NCBI RefSeq assembly: GCF_035222375.1
Contig: NW_026946363.1
Location: 4,588,001 to 4,652,000, forward strand
DNA: 64,000 nucleotides
Reading direction: 5' to 3'
Origin: Podospora pseudocomata
Lineage: Eukaryota; Ascomycota; Sordariomycetes; Sordariales; Podosporaceae
The translations under genes and the position numbers were made by a program. Positions within the stretch are counted from its first letter, which is position 1. Every line of letters starts with the position of its first letter. Under the pieces are notes generated by a model. That model was not told where the DNA came from, did not search any database, and saw only the letters and a list, made by a program, of their open reading frames with translations. This document shows positions 12,134 through 25,603 of this stretch, in pieces.

Positions 12134-13655
12134 ATGGCGAAATCTTCCGTTGCCGCTCGCCGTCGCCGCGCCGAAAGGCGCGAGCAAGCCAGTCGTTCCG
12201 CCGGCCCCTCAGCCGCTCGCGCGGCTGCTCATAAACGTCTCGCCGAGCTTCTCCCCAGAAATGGGATGGTTTACGGTAAGTATTTTGTTGCTTTCCATTA
12301 GTTTCCTCAGTTATCAATTCGACTTTTACCCATGTCAAAGGCTGTATCTTGAAGATCCTGGCAGCTCTTTTTTCTCGATCTATCACGACATTCAACCACC
12401 TTAGCAACCACAGAGGGTCTGTCAGCAATGACATCTCGCTCTCTCGACCTCTTTCTCCTGCCGGAAGTTCGCCAATTTAAGGACCGCTATATCCAAGCCA
12501 CTCAAGGATTACGGATTTGTCAACCACAGGTCATATGCTAGACACCTGGCAAAGACAGGAGTCAGTCATGTGATCTCAATTTGACTTAATGGACCAGTCC
12601 AACTGCAAAAACCAACTTCAAAAATTCATCCCCCTTTCACCAAACTATCTATGGCGGCGTGACAGCGTTCACTGGTCCAATGGCTAACATGTGGTGGTTA
12701 CAGCCAACAAAACTGTGTTGTTGAACCGCGCTGCTGCCGATAGCAAAGTGATCCGAGCGATCAAGAACAGCTGGGTATGTCTTTTCATTGTTTGAAAATC
12801 CAAAAAAAGAAAGAAGAAAACGAAGGAAAATAAGAAAAAAAGGAAATCACAACATCATCAACAAGGAATGTTTTGGCTAAACAAAACTTTGCGTTACAGG
12901 CTTCCAACCTCGAAGTCTCCGTGGTCAAGCTTAGCTTGACCAGATCCATCATGGACAAGGCCCTGGCCTCAATTTTTGCTGCGGCGACAGAAGTGACTCG
13001 GGAGATGATGGAGTCAGGGGAAATAAACGGAAACGTCGAAACAATGGCGTTTTTGAACAGGTTGAAGTTGCGTGTCGGAACGGTCCCGGTGGTTTTGGCT
13101 GGTGGCGGAACGAGCATGGGCGTGGGCACGTGGGCGAGACTGGTGCCGTCCGAGCTGTTCTGCAAGATCTTCATGGTCTTGCGGGCTGCTCGGCAGTGTT
13201 GGTTCGAGGCGCCTGAGGAGCCGTTTGCCGTGGAGGAGCATTGCGCCCTCGCGCACAACATTGACCGCTTCTTTGAAGTGGACATGTTGAACTGGGGGGA
13301 CTTTGCGATGGTCCAGTTTTTGGTGCGGGCTGGGCTGGGTGATTTCGGTGTGGGTGTGGGAAGGGAGGATGACGACGAGGTCGTCGATATCTTTGTGGGG
13401 GATGAGGAGGGAGAGGGGGATGAGGTGGTGGATGAGGTGGGCGAGGAGGATGGTGGTGATGAGATGGAGATCGTCTATGTAAGTTCCCTGGAGTTTGATC
13501 CCTGGATTTTGACGTGATCAATTATACTAACTGAAAGCTACCAGTCAACTTCCAAACTGTTGAACTCTGGTCAGTTGGAGGAGGCGTTGGCTCGCCTTCG
13601 GGTGGATATCGGCCAGGCCGAGTTGCAGCTGGCCCTTGCCAGGCTACATTTCTGA
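12134..13655 (+). CDS. Hypothetical basic/acidic protein, 300 residues
   Basis: Exons 12134-12275, 12704-12774, 12900-13478 and 13545-13655 close in phase. The N-terminus is strongly basic and alanine/arginine-rich (MAKSSVAARRRRAERREQ), as in nucleic-acid-binding or nuclear-targeting tails. Residues about 72-190 form a helical region (SVVKLSLTRSIMDKALASIF). Residues about 225-264 are very acidic (EEGEGDEVVDEVGEEDGG). The last exon encodes a leucine-rich amphipathic helix (LEEALARLRVDIGQAELQLA). The pattern suggests a nuclear protein with self-association, but I recognise no family. Intron 1 is unusually long for this window (428 nt), so an extra exon there cannot be excluded. Confidence 0.55.
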
Positions 13656-13887
13656 TTGCCTCTGCAGGTGCGGGGTGAGATTGGCTGAGGGCGGATGGAA
13701 TGAGGACGGCCGTGTAGGATAGAGAACGGGATTGGTGAAATGTGAGGAAAGTGTAGGATAATTGAATGGATTCATGGCGTCTTCAGCCGGACGAAGCGGT
13801 ATACCAAACGTTGATGAAGGCATCCTTGCGAGATGTCAATGACTGGACGACGTGATAGCCCAAAGCTTGTAACATGACATCTGTGGA

Positions 13888-15966
<2,079 letters not shown>

Positions 15967-16793
15967 CTTTGAGGCGCCCAAAAGACCGATTCCGACCCGA
16001 GAGTGTTTCAACATCAAGAATTGATCAACTCTGCAAAGACAGCAGGAACCCCTCGTTTCTGCCCAGCGTGACCGGCCCCACATTCGGACATTTTCTCGCC
16101 GCTGACACTCAAAGGACCCACGGAATATGCGGCCGGCGCCGGACGCTAGATCGATTTCGCCATTACCATCCGTGCCTCTAGATTTTGATCGAAAGAATTA
16201 GGCTGGATTTCCAAGGCGCAGGGATCGAGAACATTGAACATGCCAACGACAAAACGTGGGCGCGTGGGTGGGCAGCGCCTCTCCGAAAATACATGCAACA
16301 GGCCCAGGAACTCAGGGGCCTGCCAAGACCATCTCCAGATGGCACAGATATACGGCACAAACTCCCTTCAGCCAATCACCAACATTCCCGAAGCACAATG
16401 TTGGTGGCGTCCCTGCATTCAATCCGCGCTCCGTGAATCCAACTGCAAGACCTGCAACAACAATTATCAGTACAGCTTACAAGCCACATAGGTAGCCACA
16501 TAGGTTTGGACTGGTTGAAGAGTTCCGGAAATAGGAAGATGGTCGATTCACTGCTGACTTGGAGCTCCAACATCCAACATGCTACGGATGGCACAGCGAT
16601 GTGTGCTCTCACGTCCTAAGACATGGCCCAAGGCCACAGACCTTAAGACGACCACTTGGTCCTCCACAAAGCAGCCGAACTTTGTCCATCTGAAAGAACA
16701 TCAGTGTCGCTCTAAGTCGGCTTAGTACAACACCATTGGACCCCACACCCATCCGCTGAGACAGCACCATCTACCTCGCCAGTGACACTGATC
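15967..16793. other. Divergent promoter region, alpha-glucosidase / CorA-like gene
   Basis: About 0.8 kb separates the divergent starts at 15966 (-) and 16794 (+). Small overlapping frames at 16178-16612 have no coding character. No maltose or glucose regulator site could be assigned with confidence. Confidence 0.45.
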
Positions 16794-19700
16794 ATGGGTG
16801 TACAGGAGCAGGCAAAGGGGGTGATAAAGCCAGGAGGTTGCCTTCCGGTTCCACATGACGACCTGTTACACTTCAGTCGCTGTCTCAAGTACGATGAGAG
16901 AGAGAAATACGTCCAAAATGCCCCCGAACACCTCCGCAGCCAGGTGGGGCATTTGCTGTCCCGGGTTGAGCATGTCAGGTCCGAGATCGACGCCCGGCCC
17001 GATGGAGAGTTCTGGACTTCCAGGTTAGCCGACCACATATCCGACTTCAGATCAAAGCCCCAGCCAAAGAAGACGGAGCGGTCGCCGCTAGCCGCTACTC
17101 TTTCCCGACTACACATCGCTAGCCGGACCAACCTCAGCCGAACAAGTCGTCTTGACGTTCCAGAAATCCGCCTTGGTGGCAAGACTTTATCGACACCCAA
17201 TATCGCCGAGGTCCTTTCAGCCAACCCATCCCCAACATTTCAGGACATCAAGGACCACCCATACAAAGGCCTCCAGGCCGGTGCTGTCTACTACAAAGAT
17301 GGTAATCCCTACACTCATCCCAAGCTGGAAGGCAGTTTCCCAAACCAAACAACCCCGTTGGACGATTTACTCTCAAACAAGGGTGATAAGAGCTTGCTCA
17401 AAGAATCTTGTGAAGAAGGCATGTTGAGATGGTTTCACATTCCGTCCAATAACATGGCCTGGGTAGAAGTAAGTTACCTTGCATAGAAAGATATTCAGTG
17501 CACAGCTAACAACAATCAGGAAGCGATAGCCCGCCATTACAATGAAGAACGCCCACCAAGAGAGGACCTGTTTGGGAAGCCAAAGGTCAAGTCCAAGACA
17601 CATGAGATTCTTCGACGGGTCGGATGGCGAGGTCACTCTCGGGAGGGCGTTGATCCTAACAGCCCACCCCACACCCGCCAACTGAACCCCGGTTGTGAGG
17701 TGATCAAAAGCGGTCACGAAAACAACCCTAACGCCATGTGCCTCTTTGTATGTCGATGCAATTCATGTCACACAAATAGTACTTCAACTGACATATCACA
17801 CAGGCCCCTTACCTCCACTGGGAGACAGCATTGGGATTGGAAAGACAAAACAAGTCCATCGAGAGAACCACCAGATCTGCAATTTTACAACATGCGTCAG
17901 GCATGCAAGTCCAGGATCGGGTTGAAGATACCTTTCACCAAGAGCTTCAGGTCCACCAAGTCAACAATACTTCCCTCTCTTCCCTTGCCCGCGAGGCCAT
18001 CGTCTCATCCACGAACCACTTTCGTTCCATGACGATGCGGGCTACTACTAGACGAGGTGTTGTTGGAAGGATCTTGTTTTGTGCCGCCAGAATCGCAAAG
18101 CTGATGGTGTCTTATGAGGATGATGAACTCGTCAGCAAGTACCTTTATGCTAATCCCCCGTTGCATCCCCGACGGACATTGCATCAGTCTCTAAATGAGT
18201 ATTCCAACTTTCTGAGGGATACTGAACGCTTGGACAAGGATCAGATTGTGTACAGGGCAACAGCTGGGCTCAAAGACCCGACTCGCCAGCAGTGCAGCAA
18301 GTTTTGCCAGTGCTCTGACTGTACGAGTGCACGGGCAACTGTGCCTCGCTTTTTGATGGTGGACCAGCTGTGGGTATTTGTCTTGGATGAGAGTGAGTAT
18401 TCGAGAAGCTTGCATGATGACTTTGCTAACCCATGATAGATACTGTCATCACAAGCTTTCCACAACGCTGGGGATCTTACTTCACAAGCGATCCGTCAGG
18501 AATCCACTCTCGAGTAATAAAGCAGCTTGAAAGAGAGCGAGACGGGGTCAGCAGTTCATATGATCTGGTTCTCAAGATCTTCAACGTCTGCAGCAGGGTG
18601 TTTTACGAGAATATCAAGTTTGCGGACAGACAGCCCATGCTCAATTACATCTTTTCCGATTCGATCAACTTTGTGGTAAGATTTTCCAGTTGCTCTGAAA
18701 CGAGACGCAAGCTTACACCTGGCTCAGACCACAAGAGAATTGGCCGCCCGTCAAGAGCTCTCCCAGCTTGCTCAGACGATCCTAGCAGCTTACCGTTCCC
18801 CTGACAAGACTCAAATCGCCGAAGCCCACAAGGCAGTCATGAACATCAACCCCGAGGCCGGCCTCCTTCGGCAAGTAGACAACATTCTCAGCGACCTGAG
18901 CATCATCCGCCAGATCAAGATCGTCCAGCAAGAAGTCCTCAAGCAGTACCACGTCAACGTTGCCCGGGTCCTAGTTCCCAACTATGCCCTCCGTGCCGGT
19001 TTCGAGCCGCATACACCCGGTCTCAAGGAGGTAAAGCGCATGCAAGAAAGCCTCCGTGACGACCAAGATGTCTCGGAAGAGACCAAGTCAGCGGCAAGCT
19101 GGACGCTCTCCTGTGCCGATGACTCGGAGATGTTCCTCGCGGACCAGTACAGGCAGATTGACCGTTTGTACAGAGCAGCGGAACACTGCCAAAGGAGACT
19201 GGAGGAGCTGCTAGAGACGAAAAACAAGTACGCCGGTATTGTCGGGGCGTGGGAAGCGGTAGCCAACAGCATCGAGCAAAGCAACCAGGGCAAGTCTATC
19301 ATGCTGTTCTCAGTACTGAGTATTATTTTCGTAAGTTCTTACCGTCACCCTTACCTCCATTATCATACCGGCTGACAATGCACCTAGCTCCCCCTCTCTT
19401 TCATTACCAGCATCTTCGGCATGAATATCCAAGACTACCGCATCGGTCTCGGCACCCTCGCACAGGAACTCTACTATGTTTGTAAGTGATTCCCTCCCTC
19501 TCTTCTTATCCCACCATCCCTAACATCCAAACTAGTCGGGGTCTCAATAATCGTAATCTTCATCTCCCTCCTCCTCGCCTTTGACAAGTTCTCCCTCGCA
19601 CTCCTCCTCTACTGCATCAAGGTTCCCACCAAGTGGGTCATGACTCGGATTGCGCTCCTCCAACCGGCCTCGTTTGGCACCAGGACGAGAAATTACCGCA

Positions 19701-19879
19701 AGCTCAACGAGAAGCGGGTGAGGAAGATCCAGCAGATGGAAGAGGAGATCCAGCGGGCGAGGCTGGTGAGGGATACCAAGGAGTTTTGGCGGACGATCGA
19801 GGCGGAGCAGGCGAGGAGGCGGGCTGGGTTGGGGCCACAGGGGGGAAAGAGGGTGGATAGTGACAAGTTTGTTGTTTAA
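16794..19879 (+). CDS. CorA-like Mg2+ transporter family membrane protein
   Basis: Seven exons (16794-17468, 17520-17747, 17804-18392, 18440-18675, 18728-19330, 19388-19481, 19536-19879) close in phase to 922 residues. The ATG at 16794 is used; no earlier in-frame ATG was seen. The long N-terminal part is soluble. The C-terminal part has a helical stalk (about 640-760), then the first membrane span ending in the diagnostic 'SIFGMN' (GMN about 788-790), then a second span (VSIIVIFISLLLAFDKF) and a basic cytosolic helix. Two C-terminal spans with GMN between them define the CorA family, which moves divalent metal ions as pentamers. Fungal members with this large ankyrin-free N-domain are poorly characterised, so the ion is unknown. 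Confidence 0.85.
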
Positions 19880-21182
19880 GTGTGGAAAAAAGCTGTATCA
19901 TGGTGTATACGTGATGTTTTAACACCGGAATCTGGACATAATTCGCCACGTGACTTCTCGCCGCTCTATCTGACTTGAATTAGGCGGAGCTCAGGACCGG
20001 CTCATCTTTGGCTCCAGCCCGCTCACCTCGCTCAGGGATTGCTCAAGGTCTGCTCACTTCGCTCAGGGACTGCTCAGGGTCTGCTTACCTCGCTGAGGGA
20101 CTGCTTAGATTAAGGTTTGCTCACCGTGCTCAGGACTGCTCTAGATTGCTCATAGTCTGCTCGCCCTACTAATGGTTCCCTCATTTACTACTGATGGTAC
20201 TCTTACAAGCCTATTCTATAACGCTAGTCTAGGGATCTTTTAAAAGTGTTCTCTCGCAAGAAATTCGTGCTCTAGCAGCTTGATTTCGCATCTCGAATAT
20301 CAAACCTATCACATTTACCAACCCAACCCGATGTCTCTAACAGCATACAGAATGTATAGTCAAGATACGTTACGTCTAGTCTATTCTAAAACTACCGCAA
20401 GTAATTTTCTCTATAGGCTGCAGCCTTAGGCGCGTAACATTACAAGTCGGAGATCTTTGCCTTTCCAAGATACTAGAGCAGTTCTCGGAAGTAGAAACAC
20501 GCATATACCTAGAGCCGTGTTTAGAAGTCACTCAACTCTGCAGATATTAAGAATTATAACAAGGAGCCAGAAACGGCTTCTAGTTATAGTATACAGACCC
20601 TGTCTATTGGTTTGGGGTGCGGCCACAGGCGTGAGGCTATGAGTAAGGAAGTGGGGGTCTCTGGGGGTTCAGCGGTCATGTATATAAGCGGTCTGCTTCT
20701 GACATTCTATTTTAGACAGGACATCGACTTTTATTTTCTTCATATTTTGTGCCGTGCACGCGTGTAGGCAATTCCGGCTCTCTGATCAGGCCAATCCGGT
20801 GCTTATTATGTGGCCTGCGAGCCCATAGTGTCTTTTCTTTGTCCTGCGTGAAGTGCGGCCTGCGAGCGAGCCACTGTCACGCAGGTGTGGTCATTCAGGG
20901 ACCTGTTGATGGTATATTTGTGGTGTTGTGGTTGTTTTTGTGTGTTTTCTCACCATTTCACTATAGTTCTATACTTAATTATTATTTTTATCCTTAAACC
21001 AGAGTTATAATACGATACTTCCCATCCTAAATTAACGTCCTAACAGCCTAATTTATTTCTTCTAATAATCTTTTTCTTTACTATACCTTTTATTATATCT
21101 AACCGTGGCCAAAAATCAAGTCATCGCCAATTAAACTGAATACAGTATCAATTTCCACACTAACTAACTACCAAACTAGCCA
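19880..21182. other. Left edge of repeat-rich island, no supported gene
   Basis: After the CorA-like gene the sequence changes character: a degenerate minisatellite (about 20010-20165), then AT-rich sequence with one reverse-oriented copy of a dispersed motif (20564-20583), then strongly AT-rich sequence at about 20985-21180. No coding frame is credible. Decay of transposable sequence is the likely origin. Confidence 0.5.
20010..20165. repeat. Degenerate minisatellite, 'GCTCACCTCGCTCAGGG' unit
   Basis: The units 'GCTCACCTCGCTCAGGG', 'GCTCACTTCGCTCAGGG', 'GCTTACCTCGCTGAGGG' and 'GCTCACCGTGCTCAGG' follow each other with spacers such as 'ACTGCTCAGGGTCT'. Spacing is irregular. A related array lies at 28690-28800. 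Confidence 0.75.
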
Positions 21183-21273
21183 TTACACGTCACCTTCTAT
21201 CGCTTGCCGGGCCTTGGCACTGGGCTTCGCCACCCGACCTGTACGTGTTCTAGTAAGTGCCGTTGAACTGGGC

Positions 21274-22280
21274 TCAGTTGAACTGGGCGCAGGTGTACTG
21301 GCCGGCGTACTGCTTGCAGCTGCTGGTTCCCGCTGTGTGGCCCTGGGGTACCCGTTGCCTGGCACCACCTCTGGCACCACCTCTGTTGCCCCTGGAGCCC
21401 CTGGATTTCTGGTTCGCCCTGGCAACGGCTTGTTCAACAGTGCCCAAACCGTTCACTGTGGCTGGCCGAGATACAGTTGTATTTGCAGTATCTGCTGCAT
21501 CATCGCCTTCCAGATCTGCAGCTTCCCACTGGGACGCTGTTCGCCTTAAACTTTGCCGCAGACCTGTCGTACTGGGAAGTTGAGGGTTGGTTCTTTGTAT
21601 GCATGGGGGTGAAGGGGTAGGTGTTGGTTGGACCTGAAGGCCCAGTGGCACTGTTGACCTGGGTGCGGTGGCATCAGGGGCAAAGGCATCAGAGCCCCTG
21701 GGTCTGCCCCTGAGCACCGTCACACGGTCAAAATCCTGGTACTGCAAATACCGGTCCTCGTCAACTAACGACCTTTCCAACCACCAAAAGGATGGAAATC
21801 CTTGAGCTCAAGGACCTGGTTGTTCTTCTGTACTTGGTGAATCAAGTGAAGACAGGGAAGTCCCTTATTGGCAGTGAATCTACCTGTACAAGCAGGGATC
21901 TCGTCGGGTTCGGGATTGCGGGCAGACACCTTGTACTTCTGAAGCTGGCGACAGTGTTGTACTACACTGTCAAGTGGTTTCCAGGCAATTCTTGTAGGGG
22001 TTTCGCCCAGAAGCTTCATACCCATGAAATCCCTCCGCAAGTGGTCCTTTTCAAAGCGCCTGGCTTCATTCACATTCTTCTCCATGACGGCTACCATATC
22101 AAAAGTACGATCAAAAACATCCTTGACCGTGCTCCTCCCAGTGACAACGAAGCTCTTGAGCATGCGGTTCGAGGACTCCACGGGGGAGGTTGTTCGTTGA
22201 CCGAGGGTGAGGTGTTGAGATGTGTAAGCAGTGGCCCATTGCCGGATGACTGGGAGGTAGGTGGATTTCTGGTGGTTTCA
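21274..22280 (-). pseudogene. MULE-type transposase remnant (C-terminal part), frameshifted
   Basis: On the minus strand the frame begins near 22280 with 'STYLPVIRQWATAYTSQ', followed by 'TTSPVESSNRMLKSFVVTGR' and a SWIM-like zinc motif 'CTGRFTANKGLPCLHLI', the usual C-terminal half of fungal Mutator-like transposases. The catalytic DDE core upstream is missing, and a stop closes the frame just before 22280. At about 21783 the frame breaks: four T residues stand where five would continue the protein as 'FWWLERSLVDEDRYLQYQD'. The downstream half (to 21274) ends with an RGG-rich tail. It is therefore a truncated and frameshifted transposon gene. Confidence 0.75.
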
Positions 22281-22972
22281 CGGCGTGGAAGATGAAGAAG
22301 AAAAGGTCGTTGCAAAGTGGTGGTTTGGTTTGAAAGCAAAGGTTTGGTTGCAGGTGGGTTTGACTGCGAAAAAGGTGTATTGCAGTGTATTGCACGTAAA
22401 AGAAAAAGAATTGGCCAGGGTTAGGGGTTTGTACGGGAAGAAAAGTGGGCGGGGGGTCCGGGAAGTGAAACTGGGGGGTCCGAAAAGTATTGCTCTTTCG
22501 CTTTGCAACCTTGCCTTGGCGAGCAATAGTGTCAAGCAGCAACTCCACAGTAGTTAGCAAAGGGCGAGCATTACTACAATCCCGGACTCTTTTGCTTGTA
22601 TTACAAATACGTCTGAGCTCCCAATTGATGTGCGGGCATCGTATCCTGCATCTCTAGTGTATATAGAGGTTCCTCTACAGCCCTTAACGGCCCCCAATAG
22701 CGAAGACTAGATGAAGCTTTAGTTCCGAAGGTCATTGTTTGTTAGCCCAAAGATGACCTTATGTCATAGCAGCAGGCTTTCCGATATGTGACGTTTGCTT
22801 GCCGTCGGGGAATGATAAGCAGAAGTTAATGCCTTTGCTGTTGAGCGTGGGCTTTCAACTGCGCGATTCGAGCAAGATGCGATCATACTATTCAACGAGT
22901 GTATTGTTTGTATCTGAATCTCTCTAGTGACCACGTCCTGCTACCCAGTTTGAACCACCCAGATTGAGAGCT
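22281..22972. other. Gene-free stretch inside the island
   Basis: Between the MULE remnant and the kinase-like pseudogene I see no credible coding frame. The part next to the MULE (22281-22560) is rich in pyrimidine on the minus strand and may be transposon flank. Confidence 0.4.
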
Positions 22973-23934
22973 CTACTCCTTATACGGAGGCTCATCCCTC
23001 CTTATCTGGGGAATCCGATAGGTAAGGAATTTAGGAAGGGCCTTCATTGGTACCTCGCCGCAGCCTACTTTTCCATCCTCCCAGAAAAAGGTGTTTAAGA
23101 GCGTGCCGAGAATAACGGCATCCTGGACGAGACCGATATTCTTCTCCAACATCTCACGAGTCTTCTGGGGCATCCCAGCAAAAAGCTCCTTCCAAAAGGC
23201 TCGCTCAGCAACCTCGAACTCGTCCGGCATCCAAAACTCGCCCCCCGTATATTCGCCAGCCAGGGTGTGAATGCGGCCAAGACCCACAGCAAAGGGTTTC
23301 GGCGTCGACAACTCCCAGTCGATCAGGCCGGTAACTTCACAAGTTTCGTCGATCAGGATGTTGACGTCGTTGAGGTCGTAGTGCGAGACCCAAAGCGGCA
23401 GCTTGCTAATCTCGTTCAGCTTGCCAAGAAATCCTTGTAGCAAGGGCCGGTATGCTGCGACTTCATCCAATGGGCTGGCCAGTATGGCCTCAAGATGCGG
23501 CCAGATTTTGGTTGACACAGCCTCGCCACTGCTGTCGGCAAGCCAGCCCTTGGAGAGCACGCGCCCGAGCGACTGTTGACGGCAATACGGCCTTCAGCGC
23601 CCTTGCCGGCGACGCCGTGGATCCATATCTTTCCCGGCAGACGCTCGAGGGAGTAAACCCAGACGCCCTCGTTCTCCAGCTCTTCGTCTTTGAGAGCCAC
23701 AGCATCGGGGACGACTTGGCCCAGGGCGCCTTTGGCTACCCTGAAGGCGTCGAGATCCAGTTTCTCGGTTCGGAATTGGATGACCACTTCGCGTTTGTCA
23801 GTCAGCGTTACAAAGAAGGTCCGGCTGAACATCCCCTGCATTGGCGGCCTGTCGACGCGCGTGGAGGCGCTTCCAAAATGCTCTGACACTAGATTCTTGA
23901 TACGCTTGACTTGTTTCGTTGGCGTGTTGAGCAA
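22973..23934 (-). pseudogene. APH-type (aminoglycoside phosphotransferase-like) kinase, frameshifted
   Basis: Two minus-strand frames make one kinase of about 320 residues. The upstream frame (23934 to about 23575) has 'TKQVKRIKNLVSEHFG' and 'MFSRTFFVTLTDKREVVIQF'. The downstream frame (about 23574-22973) has 'GRVLSKGWLADSSGEAV', the catalytic 'SHYDLNDVNILID' and metal-binding 'GLIDWELS'. The join needs one extra base near 23573, where 'AACAG.TCGCTCGGG' would restore '(N)xSLGRVLSKG'. No ATG stands at the natural start (the upstream in-frame sequence reads ...ITSDNDLPKLLNTPTK without Met). Fungal APH-like proteins phosphorylate unknown small molecules. Catalytic residues are intact, so either a sequence error or a recent pseudogene is possible. 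Confidence 0.7.
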
Positions 23935-25603
23935 CTTGGGGAGGTCATTGTCGGAGGTAATGGGAGGAATGATGTAAAATAGAGTGTTTGGCGTGCAAAG
24001 CGTAGCTGTAGTTGGGCAGGTTGAAGTTGCGGTTGACCGAATGTCGAGATTTTAGGAGCGGCCTTTGCTTTCCCCAATTGTTTGCAGGTAACCCCCCAAA
24101 CGCGGTGCCAGATCGGGGGAGAGAGCCAAAAATGCCGTAAGAGCAAACCTGTCAATCGGATCAATCCGCACCCAGTAGCGGTCACGTCGCGCCAACAGGC
24201 CGTTGCACAACTTCCCTTTCGGTAAGTTAATCTGCGTGTTGGTTTCAGACATCAATACATGGGCTGCATCAGACCCAGTGCAACTGCTATCAAGCGGATG
24301 TTCGTACTGTTCGAAGGCTGGAAATTCGAGCGTGATTATCGTTCGTCACACTGTCAGTGACCATGAAGGCGCATAGTATTGAGGGGTAACTGCACGTCGT
24401 AGGCCAATGGATCAAAATAAGGCAGCCAACAATGTCATGGTAGTTATTAGAAGAAAATTCTTGGTCTGGCAGGAAGTAGACTAGTAACGGAAGACTCTTG
24501 CCTATCTGCACACAAGCCAGCCCTAGGTAGAAATATATATATATATACAGAGTAATCTCAAAATATAGTATATCGGTATCTTCTTAATCCAGAGAGATAT
24601 AGATCATGGCGTTTGCCTCAGATTGTAGATAGCTTCTTTCTCTTCATGGACTTCTCGAGGCCATTGAAGATTATTGTGAATATTCTCAGTTACGCCCTCC
24701 GGGCCAGTGCTTGGTTCTAGTCTCTACTGTGTGAAGCTCGTTGAGCCTGCCCCACAACAGACCCTTGTTACACATGAAGACAAGTTGCAGCGATACGTAG
24801 ATACCTGGTAATGAAGAACCGCACTGATAAAGCCTCCCGAGACTGAGAATCCTGGGTTCTCGACAAATCAGCTGCAAGAACGGCCAACAAGATCTACTGG
24901 TATCAATATCCTCGTTTAATTGTCGAATTAAAATACGTCAAAAAGCAAGTCGTGATGACTTGCCACGCTGGAAACGCTGGTTGTAACCTCATACGTCGAC
25001 TTTACCGCGCAGTACGCTGACGGCTCAGTCCCGGGTATCATCCAGCTCAAGTGCACCACGACACGCAGCAACACACACTACAACGTCACTTGCAGCACGA
25101 CTCGCAATGGTAGTCACCTGGGACATGCTCCGAGCCCGTTTCCGGAGGCCCCGGCGGACTCTGTGCTCACCATTAACGGTACGCCTGTGGAGGAGGGAAC
25201 TAAATCGCATGCCATCATCTCCCACGCCCTGAAGATGGTTGACTTCGTGTACTAGTCCATCTTCTGACGTATTGATCACTCGAGGTCAAGATGTTGTTCT
25301 TGAAATCCAGTTTCGTCTGGATTTCTGTTCAACTCCATTTGACAATCTAACTGGCATCGGGTTTCAGACATTAGCTACCGCTATCCTTGGAAGTCTACCA
25401 CAAGGTTGTTTCCTTAGCCTTTCTTAAGTAGTTTAGCTGAATATTTCATTATAAACTAGTATAAAGATACCGGTACTGTGACGCGACGCAACTGCTGTCC
25501 ACTAGTATATAACTACAAGCTGGATTGTAAGAGTTCGATCTTACACTTCTGACACCCTTTTGAGTAGTTTGCGCAGTGGTATTGTGGGTCATTGTGTCAT
25601 TTC
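23935..25603. other. Island segment without a complete gene
   Basis: It contains a short (AT)n run at about 24533-24546, a 19-bp match to the window's first bases at about 24655-24673, and an orphan coding-like frame at 24965-25253. A 67-residue minus frame at 24052-24255 is unrecognised. Otherwise no gene is supported. Confidence 0.4.
24965..25253 (+). pseudogene. Orphan coding-like frame, possible terminal exon fragment
   Basis: After two in-frame TGA codons near 24956, the plus strand stays open for about 95 codons to a TAG at about 25253 and reads like protein: 'LETLVVTSYVDFTAQYADGS', 'GIIQLKCTTTRSNTHYNVTC', 'ADSVLTINGTPVEEGTKSHA'. It has no ATG until near the end. It may be the last exon of a lost gene. 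I recognise no family. Confidence 0.35.

Noticed and set aside
12134-12275. Basic alanine/arginine-rich N-terminus as a histone or H1-like tail
   Set aside because: No match to any histone tail sequence; only general basic composition.
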